The notes beneath the pieces are model-generated. The model was given only the letters and a program-made list of their open reading frames with translations. It made no database searches and was not told where the DNA came from. The translations under genes were made by a program, and so were the position numbers. Below, in pieces: positions 20,674 to 30,759 of a DNA stretch of 64,000 nt (the stretch's first letter is position 1; each line of letters begins with the position of its first letter). The stretch is from Pseudomonas palmensis (lineage in GTDB: Bacteria; Pseudomonadota; Gammaproteobacteria; Pseudomonadales; Pseudomonadaceae): positions 1-64,000 of the forward strand of contig NZ_JAFKEC010000004.1 of the NCBI RefSeq assembly GCF_017848315.1, read 5' to 3'.

Positions 20674-21513
20674 TTAACGGGTGATGGGGGTCAGGCGCAG
20701 CAGGTGAATCCGGCGGCTGTCGGCATTGAGGATGCGAAAGCGGTACGGGCCGATCTCGGTGGTTTCGTTGCGCTTGGGCAGGTGGCCGAAGGCGCTCATG
20801 ACCAGGCCGCCGACGGTGTCGAACTCGTCGTCGGAGAACTCGCTGTCGAAGAACGCATTGAAGTTCTCGATCGGCGTCAGGGCCTTGATCAGGAAGTCGC
20901 CGCTGGGCAGCGGCTTGATGTAGCTGTCTTCCTCGACGTCATGCTCGTCCTCGATGTCGCCGACGATCTGCTCCAGCACGTCCTCGATGGTCACCAGGCC
21001 CGCCACGCCGCCGTATTCGTCGATGACGATGGCCATGTGGTTGTGGTTGGCGCGAAACTCGCGCAGCAGCACGTTCAGGCGCTTGGACTCGGGCACGAAG
21101 GTGGCCGGGCGCAGCAGGTCCTTGATATTGAAGCTGTCGCCGTTCTCCTTGAGGATCAGCGGCAACAGGTCCTTGGCCAGCAATACGCCAAGCACGTCGT
21201 CGTGGCTCTCGCCGACCACCGGGTAGCGCGAATGCGCGGCGTCGATCACTGCCGGCAGGAACTCGCGCGGGGTCTGCGACGCCTTGATGCTGATCATCTG
21301 CGAGCGCGGCACCATGATGTCGCGCACCTGCAGGTCGGCGACCTGGATCGCACCTTCGACGATGGTCAGGGCCTCGCTGTCGAGCAGCTTGTTCTGGTGC
21401 GCTTCGCGCAGCAGCTCGAGGAGCTCCTGGCGGTTTTTCGGCTCATGGGCAAAAGCCTGGGTCAGTTTGCCCAGCCAGGACTTTTGCCCGTTGCTCGATC
21501 GATCTTCGCTCAT
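20674..21513 (-). CDS. corC: CorC/HlyC-type CBS-domain protein
   Basis: Cytoplasmic CBS-pair protein associated with magnesium and cobalt efflux. 279 residues. The first CBS domain is near residues 65-125 (VRDIMVPRSQMISI). The second is near 130-190, ending GLVTIEDVLEQIVGDIEDE. A C-terminal CorC_HlyC (transporter-associated) domain follows, ending with RIHLLRLTPITR. The gene lies between ybeY (5 bases upstream) and lnt (8 bases downstream), the usual order in pseudomonads. It lacks membrane segments. Confidence 0.95.
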   Translation of the reverse strand: MSEDRSSNGQKSWLGKLTQAFAHEPKNRQELLELLREAHQNKLLDSEALTIVEGAIQVADLQVRDIMVPRSQMISIKASQTPREFLPAVIDAAHSRYPVVGESHDDVLGVLLAKDLLPLILKENGDSFNIKDLLRPATFVPESKRLNVLLREFRANHNHMAIVIDEYGGVAGLVTIEDVLEQIVGDIEDEHDVEEDSYIKPLPSGDFLIKALTPIENFNAFFDSEFSDDEFDTVGGLVMSAFGHLPKRNETTEIGPYRFRILNADSRRIHLLRLTPITR

Positions 21514-21518
21514 GGCGG

Positions 21519-22013
21519 TTACTCGTGATCCTTGCAGATATCAGTGTGGGGTGCGTCGTGTTCGTCGTCGGCGTACGGGTCGGGGTGACCCAGTTCGGCA
21601 AGCAACGTTCGTTCCAGTGCTTCCATTTCCTCGGCCTCATCGTCGTCGATGTGGTCGTAGCCCAGCAGGTGCAGGCAACCGTGGATGACCAGGTGGGCCC
21701 AGTGGGCTTCGAGGGCTTTGCCCTGCTCGGCGGCCTCGCGCTCCACCACCGCCACGCAGATCACCAGGTCGCCCAGCAGCGGGATGTCGAGCAGGTCGTC
21801 GGGCACATCGGCCGGGAAGGACAGCACGTTGGTGGCGTAGTCCTTGTGCCGCCAGGTGTGGTTCAGCTCGCGACCTTCGGCTTCGTCGACCAGGCGGATG
21901 GTCAGTTCAGAATCGGCACTGCGCTGGCGCAGGGCCAGGGCGCACCATTGGCGGAACTGTTCTTCACTCGGGGCGCTTGCCTGGGTGGCCAGTTGCAGAT
22001 CGAGCTCAAGCAT
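21519..22013 (-). CDS. ybeY: endoribonuclease YbeY (rRNA maturation factor)
   Basis: Zinc-dependent single-strand RNase involved in 16S rRNA 3'-end processing and 70S quality control. I start at [11 protein letters not shown] (164 residues), because the longer open frame only reads phoH antisense codons. The zinc motif [11 protein letters not shown] is at 111-121 with ligands His111, His115 and His121. [13 protein letters not shown] is also conserved. The tail is acidic ([15 protein letters not shown]). The start overlaps the phoH end by 8 bases. Confidence 0.97.
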   Translation of the reverse strand: MLELDLQLATQASAPSEEQFRQWCALALRQRSADSELTIRLVDEAEGRELNHTWRHKDYATNVLSFPADVPDDLLDIPLLGDLVICVAVVEREAAEQGKALEAHWAHLVIHGCLHLLGYDHIDDDEAEEMEALERTLLAELGHPDPYADDEHDAPHTDICKDHE

Positions 22014-23007
22014 CGTGCGGTTTGCCTTCGGTCGGGCCCGCCTGTGCATTCTCGAAGCGCTCGTAGGCTTCGACGATGCGCTGGACCAACGGGTGGCGCA
22101 CAACGTCCTTGGGCTGGAAATGGGTGAAGCTGATGCCCGGCACGTCCTTGAGCACGCTGATGACGTGGGCCAGGCCCGACTTGGTGCCGCGCGGCAGGTC
22201 GACCTGGGTGATGTCACCGGTGATCACGGCAGTGGAACCGAAGCCGATACGGGTGAGGAACATCTTCATCTGCTCGACGGTGGTGTTCTGGCTCTCGTCG
22301 AGGATGATGAAGCTGTTGTTCAGGGTGCGGCCGCGCATGTAGGCCAGCGGAGCGATCTCGATCACCTGGCGTTCGATCAGCTTGGCCACGTGTTCGAAGC
22401 CGAGCATCTCGTACAGGGCGTCGTACAGCGGGCGCAGGTACGGGTCGATCTTCTGGGCCAGGTCGCCGGGCAGGAAGCCGAGCTTCTCACCGGCCTCGAC
22501 TGCCGGGCGTACCAGCAAGATGCGACGTACCTGTTCACGCTCCAGCGCGTCGACCGCGCAGGCCACGGCCAGGTAGGTCTTGCCGGTACCGGCAGGGCCG
22601 ATACCGAAGTTGATGTCGTTGCCGAGGATTTCCTTCACGTAGCGCTGCTGGTTGAGCCCGCGTGGGCGAATCATGCCCTTGCGCGTGCGCAGCGAAACGC
22701 TGACTTCGTTGACTGCCGGGTTCTCCAGCGCTTCAACGGCCGATTCCTGCAGGAACAGGTGGACCATTTCCGGGGACAGCTCGGTGGCCTTGGTCTCGCG
22801 GTAGAGACGGCGCAGCAGCTGCTCGGCAGAGGAGGTCAGTTTGGGTTCGCCGATCAGTTCGAACTGATTGCCGCGGTTGCGGATCTCGATGGCCAGGCGC
22901 TGTTCGATCAGGCGCAGGTGCTCGTCGAACTGCCCGCACAGGTTGGCGAAGCGATGAGCCTCGAAGGGCTCGAGGATGAAGCGATGAGGTTCTATGGGTG
23001 CGTTCAA
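22006..23007 (-). CDS. phoH: PhoH-like ATPase (YbeZ)
   Basis: P-loop ATPase of the YbeZ/PhoH group, a partner of YbeY in RNA metabolism. 333 residues. The Walker A motif GPAGTGKT is at 137-144 and the Walker B-like stretch [12 protein letters not shown] is about 90 residues later. The N-terminal 100 residues carry a KH-like RNA-binding segment as in the family. It is the first gene of the tightly packed phoH-ybeY-corC-lnt run and lies 122 bases downstream of miaB. Confidence 0.95.
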   Translation of the reverse strand: MNAPIEPHRFILEPFEAHRFANLCGQFDEHLRLIEQRLAIEIRNRGNQFELIGEPKLTSSAEQLLRRLYRETKATELSPEMVHLFLQESAVEALENPAVNEVSVSLRTRKGMIRPRGLNQQRYVKEILGNDINFGIGPAGTGKTYLAVACAVDALEREQVRRILLVRPAVEAGEKLGFLPGDLAQKIDPYLRPLYDALYEMLGFEHVAKLIERQVIEIAPLAYMRGRTLNNSFIILDESQNTTVEQMKMFLTRIGFGSTAVITGDITQVDLPRGTKSGLAHVISVLKDVPGISFTHFQPKDVVRHPLVQRIVEAYERFENAQAGPTEGKPHDA

Positions 23008-23129
23008 GGTCGTTTTTAGCCGCCCTACGGCAATTTGGATGAATTCAAGGATAACCCCACCCGCGCTACGGTGAAAGCGCTGAAACGATCAAGGGTCGCC
23101 GGGCCGCTCGTCGGGCCCGGCGCAGGCCC

Positions 23130-24458
23130 TTATTGCACCAGCGAACCGAACAGCGAATGTGGTCGTGCATCGTCGATATGGATGTCGACGAACTGGCCGA
23201 TCAGCGTGGGATTGTCGCAGCGGAAGTTGACGATACGGTTATTCTCCGTGCGCCCCTGCAACTGCCCCGGGTCGCGTCGCGAATAGTCGGTTACCAGGAT
23301 GCGCTGCAGGGTGCCGACCATCTGTCGGCTGATCTCGAAGCCCTGGTGGTCCAGGCGGTGCTGCAGTGCAGCCAGGCGTTCCTTCTTCAGCGCCTCGGGG
23401 GTGTCGTCCGGCAGGTCGGAGGCCGGAGTGCCCGGACGCGGGCTGTAGATGAACGAGTAGGAGAAGTCGAAGCCGACCTCGGCCACCAGCTTCATGGTGT
23501 TCTCGAAGTCTTTCTCGGTTTCGCCGGGGAAGCCGATGATGAAGTCGGAACTGATGCAGATGCCCGGTACCGCCGCCTTGAGCTTGCGCAGCTTGGACTT
23601 GTACTCCAGCACCGTGTGCCCGCGCTTCATCGCCGCCAGCACACGGTCCGAGCCCGACTGCACCGGCAGGTGCAGGTGCTTGACCAGCTCCGGCACCTCG
23701 GCGTGCGCCTGGATCAGGCTGTCGGAGAACTCCAGCGGGTGCGAGGTGGTGTAGCGGATGCGGTCGATGCCGTCGACGGCCGCCACCACCCGGATCAGCT
23801 CGGCGAGATCGGCCACGCGACCGTCGTGGGTCTGGCCCCGATAGCCGTTGACGTTCTGGCCCAGCAGGGTGACTTCACGCACGCCGTTCTCGGCCAGGTG
23901 GATGATCTCGGCCAGCACGTCGTCGAACGGGCGGCTGACCTCTTCGCCGCGGGTATAGGGCACCACGCAGAAGGTACAGTACTTGCTGCAGCCTTCCATC
24001 ACCGACACGTAGGCGGTGGGGCCGTCGATACGCGGTTCGGGCAGGTGGTCGAACTTCTCGATCTCGGGGAACGACACGTCGACTTGCGGCAGGCGCGTGG
24101 TGCGCGCCGCGTCGATCATCTCGGGCAGGCGGTGCAGGGTCTGCGGGCCGAACACCACGTCGACATAGGGCGCGCGCTTGCGGATCGAATCACCTTCCTG
24201 GCTGGCCACGCAACCGCCCACGGCGATCACCATGTCGGGCTTGGCGTCCTTGAGCTCGCGCCAGCGGCCGAGCTGGGAGTAGACGCGGTCCTGGGCCCGT
24301 TCGCGGATCGAGCAGGTGTTGAGCAGGATGACGTCGGCGTCTTCGGCCCGCTCGGTCACCTCCAGCGCTTGATGTTCACCCAGCAGGTCGACCATGCGCG
24401 AGCTGTCATACTCGTTCATCTGGCAGCCATGGGTTTCGATATAGAGCTTCTTGGCCAT
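23130..24458 (-). CDS. miaB: tRNA-2-methylthio-N6-isopentenyladenosine37 methylthiotransferase
   Basis: Radical-SAM methylthiotransferase that converts i6A37 to ms2i6A37 in tRNAs. 442 residues. The auxiliary cluster cysteines of the UPF0004 domain are Cys12, Cys49 and Cys83, and the radical-SAM CX3CX2C is Cys157, Cys161, Cys164 (GCSKYCTFC). A C-terminal TRAM domain is visible in the last 65 residues ([20 protein letters not shown] region). It is the first gene of the miaB-phoH-ybeY-corC-lnt group. Confidence 0.97.
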   Translation of the reverse strand: MAKKLYIETHGCQMNEYDSSRMVDLLGEHQALEVTERAEDADVILLNTCSIRERAQDRVYSQLGRWRELKDAKPDMVIAVGGCVASQEGDSIRKRAPYVDVVFGPQTLHRLPEMIDAARTTRLPQVDVSFPEIEKFDHLPEPRIDGPTAYVSVMEGCSKYCTFCVVPYTRGEEVSRPFDDVLAEIIHLAENGVREVTLLGQNVNGYRGQTHDGRVADLAELIRVVAAVDGIDRIRYTTSHPLEFSDSLIQAHAEVPELVKHLHLPVQSGSDRVLAAMKRGHTVLEYKSKLRKLKAAVPGICISSDFIIGFPGETEKDFENTMKLVAEVGFDFSYSFIYSPRPGTPASDLPDDTPEALKKERLAALQHRLDHQGFEISRQMVGTLQRILVTDYSRRDPGQLQGRTENNRIVNFRCDNPTLIGQFVDIHIDDARPHSLFGSLVQ

Positions 24459-24587
24459 GCGTGATCATCAGGTGATTCAAAGAACCGCGCATTATAGGGC
24501 GCGTGGTCGAGGGTTCCTAGCGCTGTCGTTCGGGCGGCTATGTTATAGTTTGCGGCTTATTTCCCCCTGTGACTGTTCCAGCCCCCA

Positions 24588-24914
24588 ATGACCAAACGCG
24601 AAGCTCCCATCTACAAAGTCATCTTTCTCAACCAGGGCCAGGTGTTCGAGATGTACGCCAAACAGATCTACCAGAGTGACCTGTGGGGTTTTCTGGAGAT
24701 CGAGGAATTCGTGTTTGGCGAGCGCACTCAGGTCGTGGTCGACCCGAGCGAGGAGAAGCTCAAGGCTCAGTTCGAGGGTGTGGTGCGCAGCTTCGTGCCC
24801 ATGCATTCGATCGTGCGCATCGACGAGGTCGAGCGCCTGGGCACGCCGAAGGTCAGTGAAGCCCGTGGCGTCAGCAACGTGATGCCGTTCCCGATGCCGA
24901 TGCCCGAGAAGTAA
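24588..24914 (+). CDS. DUF1820 family protein
   Basis: A 108-residue protein with the full DUF1820 core: YKVIFLNQGQVFEMYAKQIYQ region near residues 9-30 and EEFVFGERTQVVVDPSEEKL near 40-60 (quoted in part). Function is unknown; the family is widespread in gammaproteobacteria. The fold appears mostly beta with an end rich in Met/Pro (MPFPMPMPEK). It is transcribed divergently from miaB. A TATAGT box about 45 bases upstream is a possible -10. Confidence 0.88.
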   Translation: MTKREAPIYKVIFLNQGQVFEMYAKQIYQSDLWGFLEIEEFVFGERTQVVVDPSEEKLKAQFEGVVRSFVPMHSIVRIDEVERLGTPKVSEARGVSNVMPFPMPMPEK

Positions 24915-24922
24915 CGGCTGCG

Positions 24923-25471
24923 TTACGGAAGGGGTGCGAAGGGGGTGCGACCGTCGACGGTCTGCAGCTCCAGCAGGTACTTGCGAAAGATCTGGCCGAG
25001 TACCTGTGTGGCCATCTCCAGTTCGTCGCGCTGCATTTTTGCCGACACTTCGTCGGCCATGTCCAGCGCGTCTTCAGCGCCGTTCACCGCGGCCATCTTC
25101 AGCACGATATAGGCCTGCACGTTGTTGGCAGCGACGCCTTCGCCGCGAAAGAACATGCTGCCCAGGCGATATTGCGCTTCGGCGTGGCCTTGCAGCGAGG
25201 CCTGCTCGAAATAGTTGAGTGCCTTGTTCAGGTCTTGCGGGGCGTTCTTGCCGTCGTAATAGAACTCGCCCAGCTCGTACTGCGCCTGTGCGTCGCCGGA
25301 CTGCGCGGCCTGCTGGCAGCTGGCCAGGGCCTGTTGCAGTTCGTCGGCAGGCGTATTGAGGGTGCAGCGGCCTGCTGCCGGGATCAGCAACGAGTTACCG
25401 CCTGCGGTGGCCAGCAGGGGCTGAAGTAGCAACAGGCAGCCCAGTGCGAGGGCGCGGCCGGCGCGGTTCAT
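24923..25471 (-). CDS. Sel1-repeat (tetratricopeptide-like) periplasmic protein
   Basis: I start at the ATG giving MNRAGRALALGCLLLLQPLL, preceded by AGAGGTAAG. The product has 182 residues with a signal peptide cleaved near ATAGG. Two to three Sel1-like repeats follow: GDAQAQYELGEFYYDG, GHAEAQYRLGSMFFRGEG, and a weaker third ending in NVQAYIVLKMAAVNG. Sel1 repeats mediate protein interactions; no partner can be named from the context. The stop is 8 bases from the convergent DUF1820 stop. Confidence 0.85.
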   Translation of the reverse strand: MNRAGRALALGCLLLLQPLLATAGGNSLLIPAAGRCTLNTPADELQQALASCQQAAQSGDAQAQYELGEFYYDGKNAPQDLNKALNYFEQASLQGHAEAQYRLGSMFFRGEGVAANNVQAYIVLKMAAVNGAEDALDMADEVSAKMQRDELEMATQVLGQIFRKYLLELQTVDGRTPFAPLP

Positions 25472-25614
25472 GGTGATCGACTTACCTCTGCAAAGCTGCG
25501 GCCAATGTGTCTGGTGGCACATTATGGGATAAGCAGCGCCCACCTTACAAAGTCTTTACTCGATTTTCTGCCGAGGGAGGAAGGCGGGGAGGCTTGCGGT
25601 GGCTGTTCTGGCGT

Positions 25615-25690
25615 CTTTGCCGGCCAGGCCGGCCCGTGCAGTTTGCATGAGATTGCATGCAACCTGCAGGGGCCGGCCTGGCCGGCGAAG
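25615..25690. repeat. inverted pair of REP elements
   Basis: Two units in opposite orientation, TTTGCCGGCCAGGCCGGCC and GGCCGGCCTGGCCGGCGAAG, separated by about 35 bases that include GCATGAGATTGCATGC. The second unit ends 5 bases from the hemL stop codon. Confidence 0.8.
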
Positions 25691-25695
25691 CGGTT

Positions 25696-26976
25696 TCACA
25701 GCTTGGCGAAGGCCCGCTCGGCGGCATCCAGGGTGATCTTCAGCTCGGTCTCGCCGTGGGCGATGGAGGTGAAGCCGGCTTCGAATGCGCTCGGCGCCAG
25801 GTACACGCCGCCTTCGAGCATCAGGTGGAAGAAGCGCTTGAAGCGCTCGGCATCGCTGGCCATCACGTCGTCGAAGGTGACGATGTCGTCGGCGCCGCTG
25901 AAGTACAGGCCGAACATGCCACCGGCCTGGGTGGTGACGAACGGCACGCTGGCCGCATCGGCGCGCTGCTGCAGGCCATCGAGCAGGCGGCTGGTGAAGG
26001 CGCTCAGCTCGTCATGGAAGCCCGGACGGCTGATCAGCTTGAGGGTGGTCAGGCCCGCGGCCATGGCCAGCGGGTTGCCCGACAGGGTGCCGGCCTGGTA
26101 CACCGGGCCCAGCGGCGCGATCTGTTCCATGATGTGGCGCTTGCCGCCGAAGCAGCCCACCGGCATGCCGCCACCGACGATCTTGCCGAAGGTCGACAGG
26201 TCCGGGGTCACCCCGTAGTGCGCCTGGGCGCCGCCCAGGGCCACGCGGAAACCGGTCATCACTTCGTCGAAGATCAGCACCACGCCGTGCTGGTCGCACA
26301 GGCTGCGCAGGCCTTCGAGGAAGCCCGGCGCCGGTGGCACGCAGTTCATGTTGCCGGCCACCGGCTCGACGATGATGCACGCCACGTCCTGGCCGACTTC
26401 ACCGAGCATCTTCGCTACCGCGTCGATATCGTTGAACGGCAGGGTCAGGGTGTGCTTGGCGAACGCCGCCGGCACGCCGGCCGAGCTTGGTACGCCCTGG
26501 GTCAGCAGCCCGGAGCCGGCCTTGACCAGCAGGCTGTCGGAGTGGCCGTGGTAGCAGCCTTCGAACTTGATGATGCTGTCGCGACCGGTGAAGCCACGGG
26601 CCAGGCGGATCGCGCTCATGGTCGCTTCGGTGCCGGAGCTGACCATGCGCACCATTTCCATCGACGGCACGATCGAGCAGACCAGGTCGGCCATCTCGGT
26701 TTCCATCGCGGTCGGGGCACCATAGGACAGGCCGTGGGCCAGTTGCTTGCGCACCGACTCCAGCACGTCCGGGTGGCTGTGGCCGAGAATCATCGGGCCC
26801 CACGAGCCGACGTAGTCGACATAACGCTTGTCGTCTTCGTCAGTGACATAGGCGCCTTCGGCGTGCTTGAAGAACAGCGGCGTGCCGCCCACGCTCTTGA
26901 ACGCACGCACGGGCGAGTTCACGCCACCGGGGATGTGCTTCTGGGCATTGGCAAACAGGGTTTCGGAACGAGACAT
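25696..26976 (-). CDS. hemL: glutamate-1-semialdehyde 2,1-aminomutase
   Basis: PLP enzyme that converts glutamate-1-semialdehyde to 5-aminolevulinate in the C5 pathway of tetrapyrrole synthesis. The 426 residues equal the E. coli length. The PLP-binding lysine is Lys265 in [27 protein letters not shown] and the aspartate in [11 protein letters not shown] are the expected cofactor contacts. It lies 11 bases downstream of thiE on the same strand, so thiD, thiE and hemL may form one transcript. Confidence 0.97.
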   Translation of the reverse strand: MSRSETLFANAQKHIPGGVNSPVRAFKSVGGTPLFFKHAEGAYVTDEDDKRYVDYVGSWGPMILGHSHPDVLESVRKQLAHGLSYGAPTAMETEMADLVCSIVPSMEMVRMVSSGTEATMSAIRLARGFTGRDSIIKFEGCYHGHSDSLLVKAGSGLLTQGVPSSAGVPAAFAKHTLTLPFNDIDAVAKMLGEVGQDVACIIVEPVAGNMNCVPPAPGFLEGLRSLCDQHGVVLIFDEVMTGFRVALGGAQAHYGVTPDLSTFGKIVGGGMPVGCFGGKRHIMEQIAPLGPVYQAGTLSGNPLAMAAGLTTLKLISRPGFHDELSAFTSRLLDGLQQRADAASVPFVTTQAGGMFGLYFSGADDIVTFDDVMASDAERFKRFFHLMLEGGVYLAPSAFEAGFTSIAHGETELKITLDAAERAFAKL

Positions 26977-26987
26977 GTCGGGCTCTC

Positions 26988-27614
26988 TCAGGCAGATGCG
27001 AACAGGGCGTTGAAGGCGCGGGCGCGGCGAGTGACCTCGGCCGTGCTGTCGGCGCCGAACAGGCCGTGAATCACCGCCAGCAGGTCGGCGCCATGGGCGA
27101 CCAGCGGTGCGGCGTTGTCCAGGGTGATGCCGCCGATCACGGCAATCGGCAATTTGATGCGGCCACGGGCGTCCTCCAGCAGCTGCACGTTGCAGGCCGG
27201 GGCGCCGGGTTTGGTGACCGAGTTGAAGAAGCGGCCGAAGGCGACATAGTCGGCGCCTTCGCGGGCCGCCTGCTCGGCCAGGTCCAGCTGGGCGTGACAG
27301 GTGGAGCCGATGATCGCGCTGCGCCCCAGCAGGGTGCGCGCCGGGGTCAGCGGGCCGTCGGTCTGGCCCAGGTGCACGCCGACGTCCAGGCGCGCGGCCA
27401 GCTCGGCATCGTCATTGATGATCAGGCGGGTGTTGTAGCGCTCGCACAGGGCCTTGAGCGCTTCGGCCTCGCCCAGGCGACGTGCGTGGTCCTGGCTCTT
27501 GTCGCGGTATTGCAGCAGGGTCACGCCACCTTCGAGGGCCGCTTCGACGTAGGCAAGAAAGCGGCCAGCCAACAGTTGGCTGTCGGTGATGGCATACAAA
27601 CCACGTAACTTCAT
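26988..27614 (-). CDS. thiE: thiamine-phosphate synthase
   Basis: Joins HMP pyrophosphate and HET phosphate (thiazole phosphate) to make thiamine phosphate. 208 residues (E. coli 211), a TIM-barrel with [10 protein letters not shown] near residue 35, [21 protein letters not shown] near 64-85 (quoted in part as INDDAELA), IGSTCHA, and VAFGRFFNS. The phosphate-binding end reads IAVIGGI. It lies 23 bases after thiD, so the two thiamine steps are encoded together. Confidence 0.96.
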   Translation of the reverse strand: MKLRGLYAITDSQLLAGRFLAYVEAALEGGVTLLQYRDKSQDHARRLGEAEALKALCERYNTRLIINDDAELAARLDVGVHLGQTDGPLTPARTLLGRSAIIGSTCHAQLDLAEQAAREGADYVAFGRFFNSVTKPGAPACNVQLLEDARGRIKLPIAVIGGITLDNAAPLVAHGADLLAVIHGLFGADSTAEVTRRARAFNALFASA

Positions 27615-27637
27615 CGTGCAGGCCTCGGGGCGGTCGG

Positions 27638-28435
27638 TCAGGAACAGAAATCCAGGGGCAGGCGGCGTGGCACGTACTGGCCCTGGCCGAGTTTTTCGGC
27701 GTCACGCAGGGTGCGCCAGGTGTAGTCCAGCGCCGAGCGTACCGCGCTGTGCAACTGTTCGCCCAGGGCCAGGCGTCCGGCCAGGGCGCTGGCCAGGGTG
27801 CAGCCCGAGCCATGGTAGTCGCCCGGCAGGCGCTGGCAGGTCCAGGTGTGGTGCTCGCCGTCGCGGCTGTACAGGCGGTTGTGAATTTCGTGTTCGTCGC
27901 CGTGGCCGCCGGTGATCAGCAGGTGCTTGACGAATGGCAGCAGTTTTTCGGCGCATTCATCGGCACTGCCTTCGGGCAGCTCGGCCAGGATGCGGGCCTC
28001 GGGCAGGTTGGGCGTGGCAATCGTGGCCAGCGGCAGCAGCCGTTCGCGCATGGCGTAGCCGACCTCGTCCTTGCCCAGGCGACCACCGCCACCGGCGCGC
28101 AGCACCGGGTCGCACACCAGCGGCAGGTGCGGGTGGGCGCTGAGCAGTTCGACGATGGTGTCGACCATGGCCAGCGAGCCAAGCATGCCAAGCTTCACCG
28201 CCGCGACGGTCGAGTCGGTCAGCACGGCATTGGCCTGGGCCAGCACCCACTCGCGGTCGAGCACGCGGAAGTCACTGACATTGACGGTATTCTGCACGGT
28301 CAGGGCGGTGACGGCCGGGGCGGCGTGACAACCTTGAGCGATCAGGGCTTCGATATCTGCCTGCAAGCCGGCGCCGCCACTGGGGTCGTGGCCGGAGAGA
28401 CAGAGGACAACGGGGCGGGAGCTGTAGGTATTCAT
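27638..28435 (-). CDS. thiD: hydroxymethylpyrimidine/phosphomethylpyrimidine kinase
   Basis: Phosphorylates HMP and HMP-phosphate to supply the pyrimidine half of thiamine. I start at [20 protein letters not shown] (265 residues, E. coli 266). A longer in-frame start 21 bases upstream is not supported. The ribokinase-like fold is evident from [16 protein letters not shown] and the C-terminal anion hole region [14 protein letters not shown]. No TPP riboswitch was recognised in the 243 bases upstream. Confidence 0.96.
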   Translation of the reverse strand: MNTYSSRPVVLCLSGHDPSGGAGLQADIEALIAQGCHAAPAVTALTVQNTVNVSDFRVLDREWVLAQANAVLTDSTVAAVKLGMLGSLAMVDTIVELLSAHPHLPLVCDPVLRAGGGGRLGKDEVGYAMRERLLPLATIATPNLPEARILAELPEGSADECAEKLLPFVKHLLITGGHGDEHEIHNRLYSRDGEHHTWTCQRLPGDYHGSGCTLASALAGRLALGEQLHSAVRSALDYTWRTLRDAEKLGQGQYVPRRLPLDFCS

Positions 28436-28678
28436 GGTGCGCGAGCTTACCACCAAACGCTTTTGGCGGGTCTTCCAGGCAGGTGGTGTTTTTGATCGAC
28501 AGGTCAGATTGCATCTCTGATATAGGCTGAAAGCCGCGAGATAGAGCCTCTGAATTGAATTGAAACAACACCGCTGGAAGCGCCGGGAACCTATGCTAGA
28601 GTGCTCGCCAATCGATAACAGGTACTGTCGGATTTCGTCGCCTCAAACGGACAGGAGGCCAACGCGACGCGACTGCAC

Positions 28679-30685
28679 ATGCCACGCCGGGGCTGTATGC
28701 GTAATTTGCTGACTTTCTTGCTGTGCTGTTTGCCACTGTTGGCCAGCGCTGCCGATTTCGACGACACCACCCGGCAGTTGCCGCTGGGCCGCCTGATGCA
28801 GGTGTATGAAGACCCCGATGGCAGCGCCAGCATCGCCCAGGTGAGCTCGCCGGACTTCGCCAGCCGGTTCGAGCCGCACCAGGCCGACGTGCTCAACGCC
28901 GGCTATTCGACCTCGGTCTTCTGGATCAGGCTCGACCTGCGCTACACCGCCACGGCCCAGGCCGCGCCACGTCACTGGTTGCTGGAACTGGCCTACCCGC
29001 CACTCGATTACCTGGAGCTCTACCTGCCCGATGCCGCCGGGCACTACTACCTGGCGCAGCGCACCGGGGATGCCTTGCCCTACGCCAGCCGCCAGATCCG
29101 CCAGAACAACTACCTGTTCAATCTGCCGTTCGCCCCCGGCCAGGCGACCACTTTGTACCTGCGCCTGCACAGCGAGGGTTCGGTACAGGCGCCGCTGACG
29201 TTGTGGTCGAGCGATGCGTACCTGGAGGCGCAGCCCACGCGGCTGTATGTGCTGGGGCTGATCTACGGCGTGCTGCTGGGGATGCTGGTGTACAACCTGT
29301 TCATCTTCATCAGTGTGCGCGACAGGAGCTACCTCTACTACATCCTCTACATCGCCTCGTTCGGCCTGTACCAGGTCTCGGTCAATGGCGCCGGGGTGGC
29401 GTACTTCTGGCCGGACCACCCGTGGTGGGCCAACGCCGCCACCCCGTTGTTCATCGGCGCCGCGGGCCTGTTCGGTTGCCAGTTCGCGCGCAGTTTCCTG
29501 CAGATGGCCAGCCACAGCCGCGCCTTCGACCGCTTCCTGCAGGGGCTGATGGCCTGTTCGGTGCTGGTGATGGTGATGTCGCTGGCGCAGGACTACGGGA
29601 TCGCCCTGCGCCTGGCTACCGCGCTGGCGCTGCTGTTCACGGTGAGCATCTTCGCCGCCGGGCTGTTCGCCTGGTGGCGCGGCATGCGCGTGGCACGCTA
29701 CTTCATCATCGCCTGGTCGGCCTTTTTGCTCGGCGGGCTGGTCAACACCCTGATGGTGCTGGGCTACCTGCCCAATGTGTTCCTGACCATGTATGCCAGC
29801 CAGATCGGTTCGGCGCTGGAGGTGGGGCTGCTGTCGCTGGCCCTGGCCGACCGCATCAACAGCATGCGCGAAGAACAGGCGCGCACGCTGCGCGAGGCCG
29901 GGCTGACCCTGGAGCAGGCCAACCTGCAGCTGGCGCGCAGCAATCGCCTCAAGGACGAGTTCCTGGCCACCGTCACCCATGAGCTGCGCACCCCCATGAA
30001 CGGTGTGATCGGCTCGCTGGAACTGATGCAGATGGCCACCAGCGAGCAGGAGCGTACCCCCTACCAGCACACCGCCAACGCTGCCGCGCAGAACATGATG
30101 CGCATGGTCGACGACATCCTGATTCTCACCGAGCTCAAGGCCGGTCGCCTGCAGGTGCAGACCGAGCTGTTCAGCGTGCATGGGTTGCTTCACGAACTGC
30201 GCGTGCGCTTTCTGCCCAAGGCCCAGGAAAAGGGCCTGTTCTTCAACCTGGACCCGGGCATGGATCTGCCGGACGTGATCCACGGCGACCGGCGCAAGCT
30301 GGCCATGTGCCTGAGTTACCTGCTCGACAACGGGCTCAAGTTCACCCATCGCGGCGGCGTGCTGCTCAAGGTGCGGGCCACGCCCATGGGCGTCGATCAG
30401 ACGAGCCTGACCTTCAGTGTGCGCGACAGCGGTATCGGCTTTCACTGCCTGGACGAGGCAGCGCCCTACCAGCGTTTCTTCCAGGTTGATGGGTCGATGA
30501 CCCGCGAGTACGGCGGCCTGGGCATTGGCCTGTCGATCTGCCGCAAGCTGGCGCTGTTGATCGATGCACAGCTGAGCCATCAGTCGAGCCCGGGCGAGGG
30601 CAGTTGCTTCGAACTGACCCTGACGGCCCGGGTGCCCACCGGCTTTTCCGGGGCGCCCAGATCGGGGCAAATCGCGGCTGATTAG
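28679..30685 (+). CDS. membrane sensor histidine kinase with 7TMR-DISM input module
   Basis: Orphan sensor kinase of 668 residues. A signal peptide (LLTFLLCCLPLLASAA) leads to a periplasmic 7TMR-DISMED2 beta-sandwich domain (about residues 45-185). Seven membrane segments follow (about 188-395), then a short coiled coil, a HisKA domain with His434 in VTHELRTPMNGV, and a HATPase_c domain with NGLKF, DSGIGF and GGLGIGLSIC motifs. There is no receiver domain and no response regulator next door. ATG 28697 is an alternative start that places the signal peptide first. Confidence 0.92.
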   Translation: MPRRGCMRNLLTFLLCCLPLLASAADFDDTTRQLPLGRLMQVYEDPDGSASIAQVSSPDFASRFEPHQADVLNAGYSTSVFWIRLDLRYTATAQAAPRHWLLELAYPPLDYLELYLPDAAGHYYLAQRTGDALPYASRQIRQNNYLFNLPFAPGQATTLYLRLHSEGSVQAPLTLWSSDAYLEAQPTRLYVLGLIYGVLLGMLVYNLFIFISVRDRSYLYYILYIASFGLYQVSVNGAGVAYFWPDHPWWANAATPLFIGAAGLFGCQFARSFLQMASHSRAFDRFLQGLMACSVLVMVMSLAQDYGIALRLATALALLFTVSIFAAGLFAWWRGMRVARYFIIAWSAFLLGGLVNTLMVLGYLPNVFLTMYASQIGSALEVGLLSLALADRINSMREEQARTLREAGLTLEQANLQLARSNRLKDEFLATVTHELRTPMNGVIGSLELMQMATSEQERTPYQHTANAAAQNMMRMVDDILILTELKAGRLQVQTELFSVHGLLHELRVRFLPKAQEKGLFFNLDPGMDLPDVIHGDRRKLAMCLSYLLDNGLKFTHRGGVLLKVRATPMGVDQTSLTFSVRDSGIGFHCLDEAAPYQRFFQVDGSMTREYGGLGIGLSICRKLALLIDAQLSHQSSPGEGSCFELTLTARVPTGFSGAPRSGQIAAD

Positions 30686-30759
30686 GCGTTTTTGTCACTT
30701 TGAGCCGGGGGCGGGGCGTGATTCACTGGGGTCACGTCCGGATCTGCCAGGAGCCCCCG

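Noticed and set aside
28436..28678. TPP riboswitch upstream of thiD
   Set aside because: The conserved thi-box segments (CTGAGA and ACCTGA regions in the right order) were not recognised here.
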